NCBI GenBank assembly: GCA_025465385.1
Contig: JAODNG010000435.1
Span: 1 to 35,875, forward strand
Direction: 5' to 3'
Origin: Pseudonocardiales bacterium
GTDB lineage: Bacteria; Actinomycetota; Actinomycetes; Mycobacteriales; Pseudonocardiaceae
DNA: 35,875 nucleotides
Part shown: piece after piece, positions 26,394-34,057 of the stretch
Numbering within the stretch: the stretch's first letter is position 1
Layout: each line of letters begins with the position of its first letter
The notes under the pieces: model-generated
Told to the model about the DNA's origin: nothing
Database searches by the model: none
What the model saw: the letters and a program-made list of their open reading frames with translations, nothing else
Program-made: the position numbers and the translations under genes

Positions 26394-27310
26394 GGCTCCT
26401 GCCAGGTGTGCCGCTCGGCGTGACCTTGACACCTTTCGGGGTGGCCGATGACGACTAACCGGCCGTCGGAGGCGGTGAGCACCTCGATTGGGGTGCCGAA
26501 CAGCTCGGTCAGCGTCGGACCGGTGATCACCTCGCGGGGTGAGCCGATCTTCGAACCGCCTGGAGCGAGATAAACCACGGTATCCAGGTGCGACAAGATC
26601 GGGTTGACGTCGTGCGCGACCATGATCACGGCCACCCGTTGCGCACGGCAGATTCTGGCGATGAGGGCAGCGACGGCGGCCTGATTCGGCAGATCGAGGC
26701 TGTCCAGTGGCTCGTCGAGCAACAGCAGATCGGGAGCGGGCGCCAGTGCCTGGGCGATCAACAGGCGTTGCTGCTCGCCCCCGGAAAGCTCTCCGACCGG
26801 GCGATCGGCATATGCGCTGGCACCGACGAGATTGATGACCTCCTCGACGCGCGCGGTGGTTGCGCGCCGCGCCGTGCCGCCTGGCCACGGCCACCAGGCC
26901 GGCAGTGGAAGGCCCCACCGATGCCCGTCCAAGCCCAGCCGCACGATGTCGCGACCGCGCACCCGCAGAGATGGGTCGAAGCTGCGGCGTTGGGGCAGAT
27001 ATCCAATCCGCTCGTTGGCTCGTCCAGCAGGGCCGGCCAGCACCCGCACCTCGCCCTCGATCAGGGGTAGCGCCCCCAAAATGACCTGGATGAGCGTGGA
27101 CTTGCCGACCCCGTTGGGTCCCAACACCGCAACGAACTCCCCGGCGGCAATCGTCAGATTCAGCCCACTCCACAGCCGCCGACCGCCTCGCTCGACCGCC
27201 GCATCGCACAGGGTGATCACGGGACCGACTGGCCGTTGCTCCTCCTTCCGCGGCGCAACGGTGTTGCTGGGCTGCTGATCCACGTCGGAATTCAGCGAGT
27301 GCGCAGTCAT
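26390..27310 (-). CDS. Zinc/manganese ABC transporter ATPase
   Basis: This 306-residue ATPase energises the importer from the cytosolic face. Walker A is GPNGVGKST (about residue 63), the signature motif is LSGGEQQRLLIAQAL (about 175), Walker B is LLLLDEPLDSLD, and the switch His is in VAHDVNP. An N-terminal extension of about 30 polar residues (MTAHSLNSDVDQQPSNTVAP) precedes the domain. About 50 residues after the Q-loop (GYLPQRRSF) is a Trp/Gly-rich insert (GLDGHRWGLPLPAWWPWPGG) also seen in other ZnuC-like proteins from actinobacteria. Its ATG overlaps the stop of the binding-protein gene (ATGA). Confidence 0.93.
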   Translation of the reverse strand: MTAHSLNSDVDQQPSNTVAPRKEEQRPVGPVITLCDAAVERGGRRLWSGLNLTIAAGEFVAVLGPNGVGKSTLIQVILGALPLIEGEVRVLAGPAGRANERIGYLPQRRSFDPSLRVRGRDIVRLGLDGHRWGLPLPAWWPWPGGTARRATTARVEEVINLVGASAYADRPVGELSGGEQQRLLIAQALAPAPDLLLLDEPLDSLDLPNQAAVAALIARICRAQRVAVIMVAHDVNPILSHLDTVVYLAPGGSKIGSPREVITGPTLTELFGTPIEVLTASDGRLVVIGHPERCQGHAERHTWQEP

Positions 27311-28281
27311 CGGGCGGCTGCTTTCGACAGTGCTTGCTCGATACCTTCGAGCTGGCCGACCTGCCAGTCCTGGAAGCTGGCGGTGGCCGGCACGAGTGTC
27401 TCGGTGACTGTTGCCACCGGGATGCCCTGGTCCTTGGCTGCGGTTACCAGAGCCGCCACGTCCGGGGTCGAGTTCTGCCTGTTGAACACGAATACCTTGA
27501 TCTGCTTGGTCTTGATCTGCTGATCCACCGTGATCTTGTCAGCCGCGGTCGGATCGGTGCCTTGGCTCACCGCGTCCAGGAACGGCTCCGGGGTGGCCAT
27601 CTTCAATCCCAGGTCTTCGGCCAACGGGGTCACGATCGATTCCGAGGCCCCGATCGGGGTTCCGCTGTACTTGCTCTTGATGTCGGCGATGAGCTGGTTG
27701 TAGCGGGCCAGACCCCGGGTCTCGTAGTCCTGTTTCTGCTGATCGAAATAGCCGGCGTCGGCCGGGTCGATCCGTTTGTAGTCGGCGGCGATCCGCTCGA
27801 TCACCTGGTGTACGTCATCCGGGGAGTACCAGCGATGCGGGTTGCCGCCCTTCTTAACCCCCACCAGATCCCCCACCGTCAACACCCACCGCGCCGGCGC
27901 CGGATTCGCGCTGACCACCTTGGCGACCCACGGGTCGTAGCCGGCCCCGTTGGCGATCACGTACTGGGCGGTCGCCAGGGCCCGCCCGTCAGCCGGGGTC
28001 GGTTCATAGTCGTGCGGGTCGGCGTCCGGACTCGCGACGATGCTGCGCACGGCGACGTGCACGCCACCCAGCTGCGTGGCGATGCTGCCCCAAAAGTTCT
28101 CCGCCGCAACCACCGCGATTTTCGCGTTCCCGCTGGGCTGACCCGCGGGCCCGCCACCGGTGGGGGCCGTGGTGGCACAACTTGCCAGCAGACTGGCGAG
28201 CGTGACCGCCACAGCTGCGACTGCGCCCACCGGTAAGACCCGACGCCATACTCGAGCTCCGCTCACGTTCCGCCTCGTCAC
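27307..28281 (-). CDS. Metal-binding lipoprotein of the Zn/Mn ABC importer (ZnuA/AztC-like)
   Basis: This 324-residue cluster A-I solute-binding protein has a lipoprotein signal with lipobox LLAS-C35, so it is anchored outside the membrane. Likely metal ligands are His90 in ADPHDYEPTPAD and His149 in GGNPHRWYSPDD, with Glu in IGASESIVTPLAEDLG as third. At the usual fourth acidic position the sequence reads VFVFNRQNSTPD, a pattern I associate with actinobacterial and AztC-type members. There is no His-rich loop as in E. coli ZnuA. Zinc is more likely than manganese given the operator upstream, but this is inference. It is the first gene of the operon; GTG start. Confidence 0.9.
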   Translation of the reverse strand: MTRRNVSGARVWRRVLPVGAVAAVAVTLASLLASCATTAPTGGGPAGQPSGNAKIAVVAAENFWGSIATQLGGVHVAVRSIVASPDADPHDYEPTPADGRALATAQYVIANGAGYDPWVAKVVSANPAPARWVLTVGDLVGVKKGGNPHRWYSPDDVHQVIERIAADYKRIDPADAGYFDQQKQDYETRGLARYNQLIADIKSKYSGTPIGASESIVTPLAEDLGLKMATPEPFLDAVSQGTDPTAADKITVDQQIKTKQIKVFVFNRQNSTPDVAALVTAAKDQGIPVATVTETLVPATASFQDWQVGQLEGIEQALSKAAAR

Positions 28282-28320
28282 CTGGACGTTGTGTCACCCA
28301 CATAGGTGCAGCTGACGCCG

Positions 28321-28349
28321 AGAGTAAACGAAATCGATAATCATTCCAA
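28321..28349 (-). promoter_or_regulatory. Promoter of the metal importer with an AT-rich dyad (Zur/Fur-like box) in the spacer
   Basis: On the minus strand TTGGAA (28344–28349) and TACTCT (28321–28326) are exactly 17 bases apart, a good -35/-10 pair, about 40 bases before the GTG of the binding protein. The spacer contains tgATTATCGATttcg; the partial dyad GAAAT…ATTCC spans 28330–28347. AT-rich symmetric sites of this kind inside the promoter are typical of Zur and other Fur-family repressors, so the importer is probably repressed when zinc is plentiful. The box is not a perfect match to the Zur consensus I know. Confidence 0.55.
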
Positions 28350-28440
28350 GGCTGCACGCGCGGCCACCTTCCGACCGGATGGGCCCAGCCCCGGCGGCGC
28401 GACGAGGCCTGTGACCCAAGGGCTCACCCCTGGACGACAC

Positions 28441-28459
28441 TGATAACTGTTACCGATAA
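28441..28459 (+). promoter_or_regulatory. GATAAC/GATAAG repeats upstream of the CooC-like gene
   Basis: TGATAACTGTTACCGATAAG contains two GATAA units 13 bp apart, in the same orientation as the GATAAT of the importer operator about 110 bp away. They could be a second site for the same metalloregulator, this time in front of the divergent gene at 28497. Confidence 0.35.
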
Positions 28460-28496
28460 GCTCCCGGCTTCTCGCTCGATCTCTCGGAGGATACAT

Positions 28497-29483
28497 TTGA
28501 AGATCGCTCTGGTCGGCAAGGGTGGCAGCGGTAAAACCACGCTGGCCGCGTTGCTCGTCCGCCGCCTGGCTGCCATCGGACGCCCGGTGTTGGCGGTCGA
28601 TGCCGACATCAACCAGCACCTGGCCGTCGCGCTCGGAGCCACCGAGCCCGATGCGGTGGCACTGCCGACCTTGTCCGCGCATCTCCCGCTGATCAAAGAC
28701 TATCTGCGAGGTGCCAACCCGCGGATCGCCTCGGCCGCTGTGATGGTCAAGACCACCCCACCCGGTGCCGGTTCCCAGCTGCTGCGCGTCGTGGAGCGCA
28801 ACCCGATCTACGACGCGTGCGTGCGCGAGGTCGGCGGTGCACGCCTCGCGGTGACCGGCCCGTTCGCCGAGGACGATCTGGGCGTTGCCTGCTACCACTC
28901 CAAAATCGGGGCGGTGGAACTGCTGCTCAACCATCTCGTCGACGGCGTCGGGGAGTACGTGGTGGTGGACATGACCGCTGGCGCCGACTCCTTCGCCTCT
29001 GGGCTGTTCACCCGGTTCGATGTGACGTTCCTGGTGTGTGAACCCACCCTGCGAAGCGTCGGGGTGTACCGGCAATACCGTGCCTACGCCCGCGACTTCG
29101 GCGTGCGGATCGCTGTCGTCGGCAACAAGGTCTCCGATGCACAGGACGCCGCATTCCTCAGCGCGCAGGTCGGCGACGACCTGGTGGGCTGGATGAGTCG
29201 CTCCGCGCACGTCCGCGCCGCCGAACGCGGCGAGATCCGCCCGATCAGCGCGCTCGAGCCGGCCAATGTGGCGACCCTGGACGTGATGCGTGCCACGGTG
29301 GACAGCACCGTTAAGGATTGGGACACCTACCAGCAGCAGGCCGTCGACTTTCACCTGCGTAACGCTGCCGCCTGGGCCAACGACCGAACCGGTTGCGATC
29401 TGGCGGATCAGGTTGACCCAGACTTCATCGCCGGCCCCGACGCGCTCGCTTGGTCGGGACAGCTCCCGGCTACCAGGTCCTGA
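28497..29483 (+). CDS. CooC/ParA-like P-loop ATPase of unknown role
   Basis: This 328-residue protein starts at a TTG with CGGAGG six bases upstream. It has a deviant Walker A GKGGSGKTT at 7–15 with the signature Lys8, typical of the MinD/ParA/CooC (SIMIBI) class, then AVDADINQHLAVALGA (about 34–50) and the switch II/Walker B VVVDMTAGADSFASG. CooC inserts nickel into CO dehydrogenase, but no CODH gene is near and CooC's CxC nickel motif is not seen; the only Cys near the switch is in GVACYHSKIG. The gene is divergent from the zinc importer and shares its regulatory region, so a role in metal delivery or metal-dependent maturation is plausible but unproven. Converges with egtD. Confidence 0.8.
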   Translation: MKIALVGKGGSGKTTLAALLVRRLAAIGRPVLAVDADINQHLAVALGATEPDAVALPTLSAHLPLIKDYLRGANPRIASAAVMVKTTPPGAGSQLLRVVERNPIYDACVREVGGARLAVTGPFAEDDLGVACYHSKIGAVELLLNHLVDGVGEYVVVDMTAGADSFASGLFTRFDVTFLVCEPTLRSVGVYRQYRAYARDFGVRIAVVGNKVSDAQDAAFLSAQVGDDLVGWMSRSAHVRAAERGEIRPISALEPANVATLDVMRATVDSTVKDWDTYQQQAVDFHLRNAAAWANDRTGCDLADQVDPDFIAGPDALAWSGQLPATRS

Positions 29484-29499
29484 TCAGTACACCGCCACA

Positions 29500-29532
29500 C
29501 CCGCCAGGTGGGGCGCGGCTTCCAATGGCGGG
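29500..29532. terminator. Inverted repeat between convergent genes
   Basis: CCCGCCA (29500–29506) is the exact reverse complement of TGGCGGG (29526–29532). It lies in the 61-bp gap between the ATPase stop and the egtD stop and could serve as a two-way terminator. The loop is long (19 bases), so confidence is modest. Confidence 0.35.
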
Positions 29533-29544
29533 CTGGTAGGTGTG

Positions 29545-30522
29545 TCAGGCCGCCTCGGCGAGAACGAGGGCGAATCGGTCGTTGCAGTCGGTCCAGCACG
29601 TCTGGTCGGCGAAGCCGGCGTCAGCTAGCTCGGCTTCGAGCTCAGTGCGGAGGAACTTCACAGAGATTTCGGTGCGCATCTGCTCGCCATCGGCGTAGTG
29701 CACCGTCATACCAACTGCGGGCAACCGTACGGTCATCGCGTGGCGGGCTCGCAGCCACATTTCGATCCGCCCGTGGGGGGCGTTCCACACCGCGACGTGA
29801 TCGAACGCATCGACGTCGAAGTCTCCCTCGAGCTCGCGATTGAGTACCCACAACACATTGCGGTTGAATTCGGCGGTCACGCCGGCAGCGTCGTCGTAGG
29901 CCGGCACCATCACTGCCGGGTCCGTGACCAATCCGGCGCCCAGGAGCATCAGCTCACCGGGGTCCAACGCGGCGCGTACTGCAGCGAAGAAGCGGGCCCG
30001 CTCGACTGGCAACAGATTGCCGATTGTGCCGCCGAGAAAAGCGACCAGCCGGCGCCCACCCTGACTGGGCGGCAGCAGCTCCAGATGCTCGGTGAAGTCG
30101 CCGACCACACCGTGCACCGCGAGCGCCGGGTACTCCCGCGCCACTGCCGCCATCGCGCCGCGCAATGCTGACTCCGACACGTCCAACGGCACGTAACGCT
30201 GCAGCGACCCGGTCGCGGCAAGTGCGTCGAGGAGCAACCGGGTCTTCTCCGAGGAGCCCGAACCTAGCTCGACAAGGGTGTCCACGGCCGCCCGCGCCGC
30301 GATCTGCTCCGCGCTGCGCCGCAACAGTTCCCGTTCAGTACGGGTTGGGTAGTACTCGGGCAACGTGGTGATCTCCTCGAACAGCTCGCTGCCGCGGGCA
30401 TCATAAAACCACTTGGGCGGCAACCATTTGGGATCGGCCGACAGCCCGACCCGTACATCGTGCTGCAGCGCGTCAGCGGCGTCGGAGTCGGACAGGTGGA
30501 CCTCGAGCACGGGTGCGGTCAT
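29545..30522 (-). CDS. egtD: L-histidine Nα-methyltransferase
   Basis: EgtD trimethylates histidine with SAM to give hercynine, the first step of ergothioneine synthesis. The ATG at 30522 overlaps the egtC stop (ATGA), giving 325 residues; the ORF-track start lies inside egtC. Features are KWFYDARGSELFEEITTLPEYYPTRTE near the N-terminus (histidine-site Tyr40 region), the SAM motif LVELGSGSSEKTRLL at about 83–97, FLGGTIGNLLP with the Asn that holds substrate, and a C-terminal MRTEISVKF containing the conserved Glu and Ser. It is the last gene of the egtABCD operon, although its reaction comes first. Confidence 0.96.
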   Translation of the reverse strand: MTAPVLEVHLSDSDAADALQHDVRVGLSADPKWLPPKWFYDARGSELFEEITTLPEYYPTRTERELLRRSAEQIAARAAVDTLVELGSGSSEKTRLLLDALAATGSLQRYVPLDVSESALRGAMAAVAREYPALAVHGVVGDFTEHLELLPPSQGGRRLVAFLGGTIGNLLPVERARFFAAVRAALDPGELMLLGAGLVTDPAVMVPAYDDAAGVTAEFNRNVLWVLNRELEGDFDVDAFDHVAVWNAPHGRIEMWLRARHAMTVRLPAVGMTVHYADGEQMRTEISVKFLRTELEAELADAGFADQTCWTDCNDRFALVLAEAA

Positions 30523-31313
30523 GGCTCCTCGGTAAAGGTCGGGTCGGCATGGGCCATATCGGCAGGGATCGCGGGGATCGGCACGACATCCACAGCGGAC
30601 GATGTCGCGGTGAGCAGCTGACGGTCCGGGACCGGTTCCCACCCGGAGCCTTGGTCGATGGGCTCGGAGCAGATCAGCACTGCCCCGTTGCCGACTCGGA
30701 CCGCCAACGCGTGGTGCACCGTGGTCGCGGCGAGTGCGACGCCGTCGGTGACCAGCAGGTTGAGCCGGGAACCCGGGGCGCAGCCAAGCACTTGGGCAGT
30801 AACAGTGCCTATCGCGCAGCCCAGCGACTCACCGGCCGCCAGCCGGCTGCGGACCAGCGCCCACAGCAGCGCGGAATCCGTGGGTGCGTCGAGCGTGAGC
30901 AGGTCGGTCACCGGCAGGCGGCGGGCCAGTGCCGCCACGCTGTCCGGCCACCCGGCGATCCTGCCGTTGTGGCTGAACAGCCACCGGCCAGTGCCGAAGG
31001 GGGCGCAGGCGGTGTCCACTATGGGCATCCCCACAGTGGCCGAGCGCACCGCGGCGAGCACTGCACCGCTGCGCACCTCGGTGGCCAGCGCCGCGAACGT
31101 CGCGTCGGTCCACAACGGGACAGCCCGCCGGTACCGAATCGGCGTGATGGCACCGTCGGGGTACCAGCCTGCGCCGAACCCGTCGGCATTGATTGTGCCG
31201 CCGCCACGCATGTCGACCGGCGCGTAGCTCTGCCGCAGCAGCGAGTGCGGCGGGGCAAGCAGCAGCGTTGCGAGGTCGCGCGGCGGCCCGAGGTAGGCCA
31301 GGTGTCGACACAC
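30519..31313 (-). CDS. egtC: γ-Glutamyl-hercynylcysteine sulfoxide hydrolase
   Basis: EgtC is a class II glutamine-amidotransferase-like (Ntn) hydrolase that removes glutamate from γ-glutamyl-hercynylcysteine sulfoxide. The mature N-terminal nucleophile is Cys2 in MCRHLAYLG; the GTG start at 31313 fixes this position. DMRGGGTINADGFGAGWYP and FSHNGRI are the typical substrate-site and oxyanion motifs. Length is 264 residues. It begins two bases after the egtB stop and overlaps egtD by four. Confidence 0.94.
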   Translation of the reverse strand: MCRHLAYLGPPRDLATLLLAPPHSLLRQSYAPVDMRGGGTINADGFGAGWYPDGAITPIRYRRAVPLWTDATFAALATEVRSGAVLAAVRSATVGMPIVDTACAPFGTGRWLFSHNGRIAGWPDSVAALARRLPVTDLLTLDAPTDSALLWALVRSRLAAGESLGCAIGTVTAQVLGCAPGSRLNLLVTDGVALAATTVHHALAVRVGNGAVLICSEPIDQGSGWEPVPDRQLLTATSSAVDVVPIPAIPADMAHADPTFTEEP

Positions 31314-31314
31314 G

Positions 31315-32649
31315 TCAGGTCAGGTCCCCCTGGTCGGCGTCCCGCGCGCACCGGAAACCGGTGAAGATCTGCCGGCGCACCGGGTGATCCCAGTTGCGGA
31401 AGGTCCCCCGGCAGGCCGCTGCATCGGTGCCGAAGGAGCCGCCACGCAGCATCCGGTAGTCCCCGCCAAAGAACACCTCGGAGTACTCCCGGTACGGGAA
31501 CGGGGCGAAGCCCGGGTATCCGGAGAACCCGGAAGACGTCCACTCCCACACGTCGCCGATCAGCTGGTGCACGCCCAGCGGGGAGGCGCCGGCCGGGTAA
31601 CTGCCCGCAGCAGCGGGCTGCAAATGTCGTTGTCCCAGGTTGGCGTGCGCCGGAGTGGGATCCTCATCACCCCACGGAAAGCGGCGGGACCGGCCGGTGG
31701 CCGGATCGAATCGGGCGGCCTTCTCCCACTCCACTTCGGTGGGCAGGCGCTTGCCGGTCCAGGCCGCATAGGCCTGGGCCTCGAAGAAGCAGACATGCAC
31801 GACGGGCTCGTCCAGCGGGACCGGCTCGATGATGCCGAACCGGTTGCGCCACCACGACCCGCTGTCGAGGAACCAGAACTCCGGGCCGACCAGGGCCGCC
31901 TCACACCGGTGCGCCCAGCCCCGCTCACTCCACCACCGCGGGTTGTCGTAACCCCCCTCAGCCAGGAATCGCTGGTAATCGCCATTGGTCACTAGAACGG
32001 TGTCCAACCAGTACGCATTGGTGCGGGCGCGGTGCGCGGGGCGCTCATTGTCCAGTGACCACGGCTCGGCGGAGGTGCCCATAGTGAACTCGCCGGCGGG
32101 CACCAGCACCTCGTCGGGAAGGTGCAGGGAGCGCTGCGGCTGGGGTGGGGGGGCGTGCAACGCAGCCGGGCCGGCCCGAAGCTGGTGCGTCGCCAGCATC
32201 GTCTCGTCGTGCTGCTGTTCGTGCTGCACGATCATCCCGAAGGCGAATCCGTGCTCCACCAGCCTGCGCCCCTCCAGGGGCGCGCGGTCCAGAACGTCGA
32301 GCACCTTGCTGCGGACCTCGGTCAGATAACGTCGGGTCTCGGTGGGGTCGAGCAACGGCAGCGCCGGGCGGTTGGGCCGGGGGTGCTTGAACGCGTCGTA
32401 GAGCTCATCGATGTCGGCCCGGACCGGGTCGCGGCCACCCACGTCCCGAACCAACCAGAGTTCCTCCTGGTTGCCGATGTGAGCGAAATCCCAAACCAGC
32501 GGGGACATGATGTGGGAGTGTTGGCAGACCAACTCGCGGTCATCGATCGCGTCGGTCAGCGCGGCGCTGCGGGCCCGGGTGCGGGCGAGCTCAGCAGCGA
32601 GATGGTCGCGCAGGGCGGCGGTGCCCCGCTCGGTGATCGGCATGGTCAC
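31315..32649 (-). CDS. egtB: Hercynine oxygenase (sulfoxide synthase)
   Basis: EgtB is a non-haem iron enzyme that joins hercynine to γ-glutamylcysteine (or cysteine) with O2, forming the C–S bond and sulfoxide. The N-terminal DinB-like domain gives the three-His iron site: His57 in VWDFAHIGN, His143 and His147 in VQHEQQHDE. The C-terminal half is a formylglycine-generating-enzyme/sulfatase-type domain (EVLVPAGEFTMGTSA, GKRLPTEVEWEKAARF, GDVWEWTSSGFSGYPGF, RMLRGGSFGT). I prefer the GTG at 32649, which overlaps the egtA stop as GTGA and gives 444 residues; the ATG at 32643 is two codons in. The presence of egtA suggests that γ-glutamylcysteine is the thiol substrate. Confidence 0.95.
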   Translation of the reverse strand: MTMPITERGTAALRDHLAAELARTRARSAALTDAIDDRELVCQHSHIMSPLVWDFAHIGNQEELWLVRDVGGRDPVRADIDELYDAFKHPRPNRPALPLLDPTETRRYLTEVRSKVLDVLDRAPLEGRRLVEHGFAFGMIVQHEQQHDETMLATHQLRAGPAALHAPPPQPQRSLHLPDEVLVPAGEFTMGTSAEPWSLDNERPAHRARTNAYWLDTVLVTNGDYQRFLAEGGYDNPRWWSERGWAHRCEAALVGPEFWFLDSGSWWRNRFGIIEPVPLDEPVVHVCFFEAQAYAAWTGKRLPTEVEWEKAARFDPATGRSRRFPWGDEDPTPAHANLGQRHLQPAAAGSYPAGASPLGVHQLIGDVWEWTSSGFSGYPGFAPFPYREYSEVFFGGDYRMLRGGSFGTDAAACRGTFRNWDHPVRRQIFTGFRCARDADQGDLT

Positions 32650-33962
32650 AGCGGGTGGCCTCCGTGGAGTCGGGTCGAGCCGGCCGTGGCACTGGCGAGA
32701 TCGTCTGCTGGGCAGCGACCGCGCCGGACCCGGTGCTCGGTGATCTCTTCCACGAGCAGCTGCAGTTCGGCTGGCGCGTCCAGCGCGGGCAGGGCTTGGC
32801 GGGCCAACTCGAATACCGCGATTGCGGCCGCGGCCAGAGTGTCGTCGCGCAGGCCACGTCGCGCAGCCGATAACCATCGCCCGACGGTCGGCGCGCAGGC
32901 ATCCCGGGCGGCCACGGTGACCGCGGGATCGGCAAGGAGGGCGGCGATGACCGCCACCGGCACCAGCCACTGCCCCATTGGCTGGGTGTCGAGGTAGCGG
33001 ACCTCGAGGTGACCCTGCGGACGGACCGGCGGGAACAACGTAGTCAGGTGATAGTCCAGGTCAGCGGTGTTGGGGCGCCCGGGTAGCGCCCCGGACAGCC
33101 AGTCGGCGAAGGTGACCCCGGTTGGCACGTGCCATTTGCCCCAGGCACGGCGCTGGCACAGCACCGGGGTGTCCAGCGCGCGGCGGGCCCAATCGGCGGC
33201 GGGGTCCCAGCCCGCAGCCAGGCCCCACGGCACCCGGCTGGGCCGAGTCCGGGCTGGATCCAGCGCGAACCATGCCTGCATCCGGGACGACGCCCATCCG
33301 GTGCGCCGACCACCTAGCCAGGGGGAATTGGCGAATGCCGCTAGCAGCACGGGCCCGAGATCGTGTAGTGCGGACCAGCGCAGCGCCACCTCGGCAGCAG
33401 TGCCTGCGTCCAGGCACACCTGCACCGCCGCGGTGGAGCACATCATCGCCCGGCCCATCGGACCTATCCGGTCGAAGGCAGTCTCCATGGCGGCGTAGCG
33501 CGGAATGTCGATCAGCCGGCGGGACGGACGATGCGGGTCGGAGCCCAATCCGATGAGGACCAGACCCGCTGGATCGAGTAGATCGGTCAGTGCGGCGGTA
33601 TCGCCTTCGACGGTGGCGATGAGCTCGGTCAGCGAGGCACAGGGCGGGCTGGAGATCTCGAGCTGACCACCGGGTTCGACCGTAACAGTGGAGCCGTGTG
33701 GCAGAGGGTACTGGGGGCTGTCGGGGACAAGAGAATTCGGCGCGTACCCGCCGAGCGTCTCGGCGAGATGCCTGGCCTGCAACGGGCGGTGGGGGTTGCC
33801 GGAATGCTGCACCACCCACTCGAGTTCGGCGCCGAGCAGCTTGGGGGGTCCGTGCTTGAAACACACCGACGCGACGTACACCTCGGCCTCTGCCCGACTG
33901 CGCAAAACCGTCGGCGGTGCGACTGCCGGTGATGCCCACGGCAGCGTTGCCTCTGGAGTCAC
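32646..33962 (-). CDS. egtA: Glutamate–cysteine ligase for ergothioneine synthesis
   Basis: EgtA makes γ-glutamylcysteine from Glu, Cys and ATP for EgtB. At 438 residues it is a GCS2-type ligase: LLGAELEWVVQH (acidic Mg2+/ATP-site Glu), TVEPGGQLEISSPPCASL, MMCSTAAVQVCLDAG and HLEVRYLDTQPMGQW are recognisable. GTG start with GGGAGG six bases upstream. It is the first gene of egtABCD. The 95 bp upstream has no promoter I can support. egtE, the lyase for the final step, is not in the operon. Confidence 0.93.
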   Translation of the reverse strand: MTPEATLPWASPAVAPPTVLRSRAEAEVYVASVCFKHGPPKLLGAELEWVVQHSGNPHRPLQARHLAETLGGYAPNSLVPDSPQYPLPHGSTVTVEPGGQLEISSPPCASLTELIATVEGDTAALTDLLDPAGLVLIGLGSDPHRPSRRLIDIPRYAAMETAFDRIGPMGRAMMCSTAAVQVCLDAGTAAEVALRWSALHDLGPVLLAAFANSPWLGGRRTGWASSRMQAWFALDPARTRPSRVPWGLAAGWDPAADWARRALDTPVLCQRRAWGKWHVPTGVTFADWLSGALPGRPNTADLDYHLTTLFPPVRPQGHLEVRYLDTQPMGQWLVPVAVIAALLADPAVTVAARDACAPTVGRWLSAARRGLRDDTLAAAAIAVFELARQALPALDAPAELQLLVEEITEHRVRRGRCPADDLASATAGSTRLHGGHPL

Positions 33963-34057
33963 TTCTACCTCCCGAGAATCGACAAGCCGAGCCCACGCTA
34001 CCTAGTTGTTTCTATGTCCGCAGCGTTACACGATGCGTAAATAAGTAACTGCGATGG

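Noticed and set aside
25485-27209. The 574-residue ORF as one protein
   Set aside because: Its first 270 codons are an out-of-frame reading of the ATPase gene; the real permease starts at the GTG at 26393.
28341-29354. 337-residue minus-strand ORF opposite the CooC-like ATPase
   Set aside because: It is antisense to a protein with a clear Walker A; composition is His/Arg/Gly-rich.
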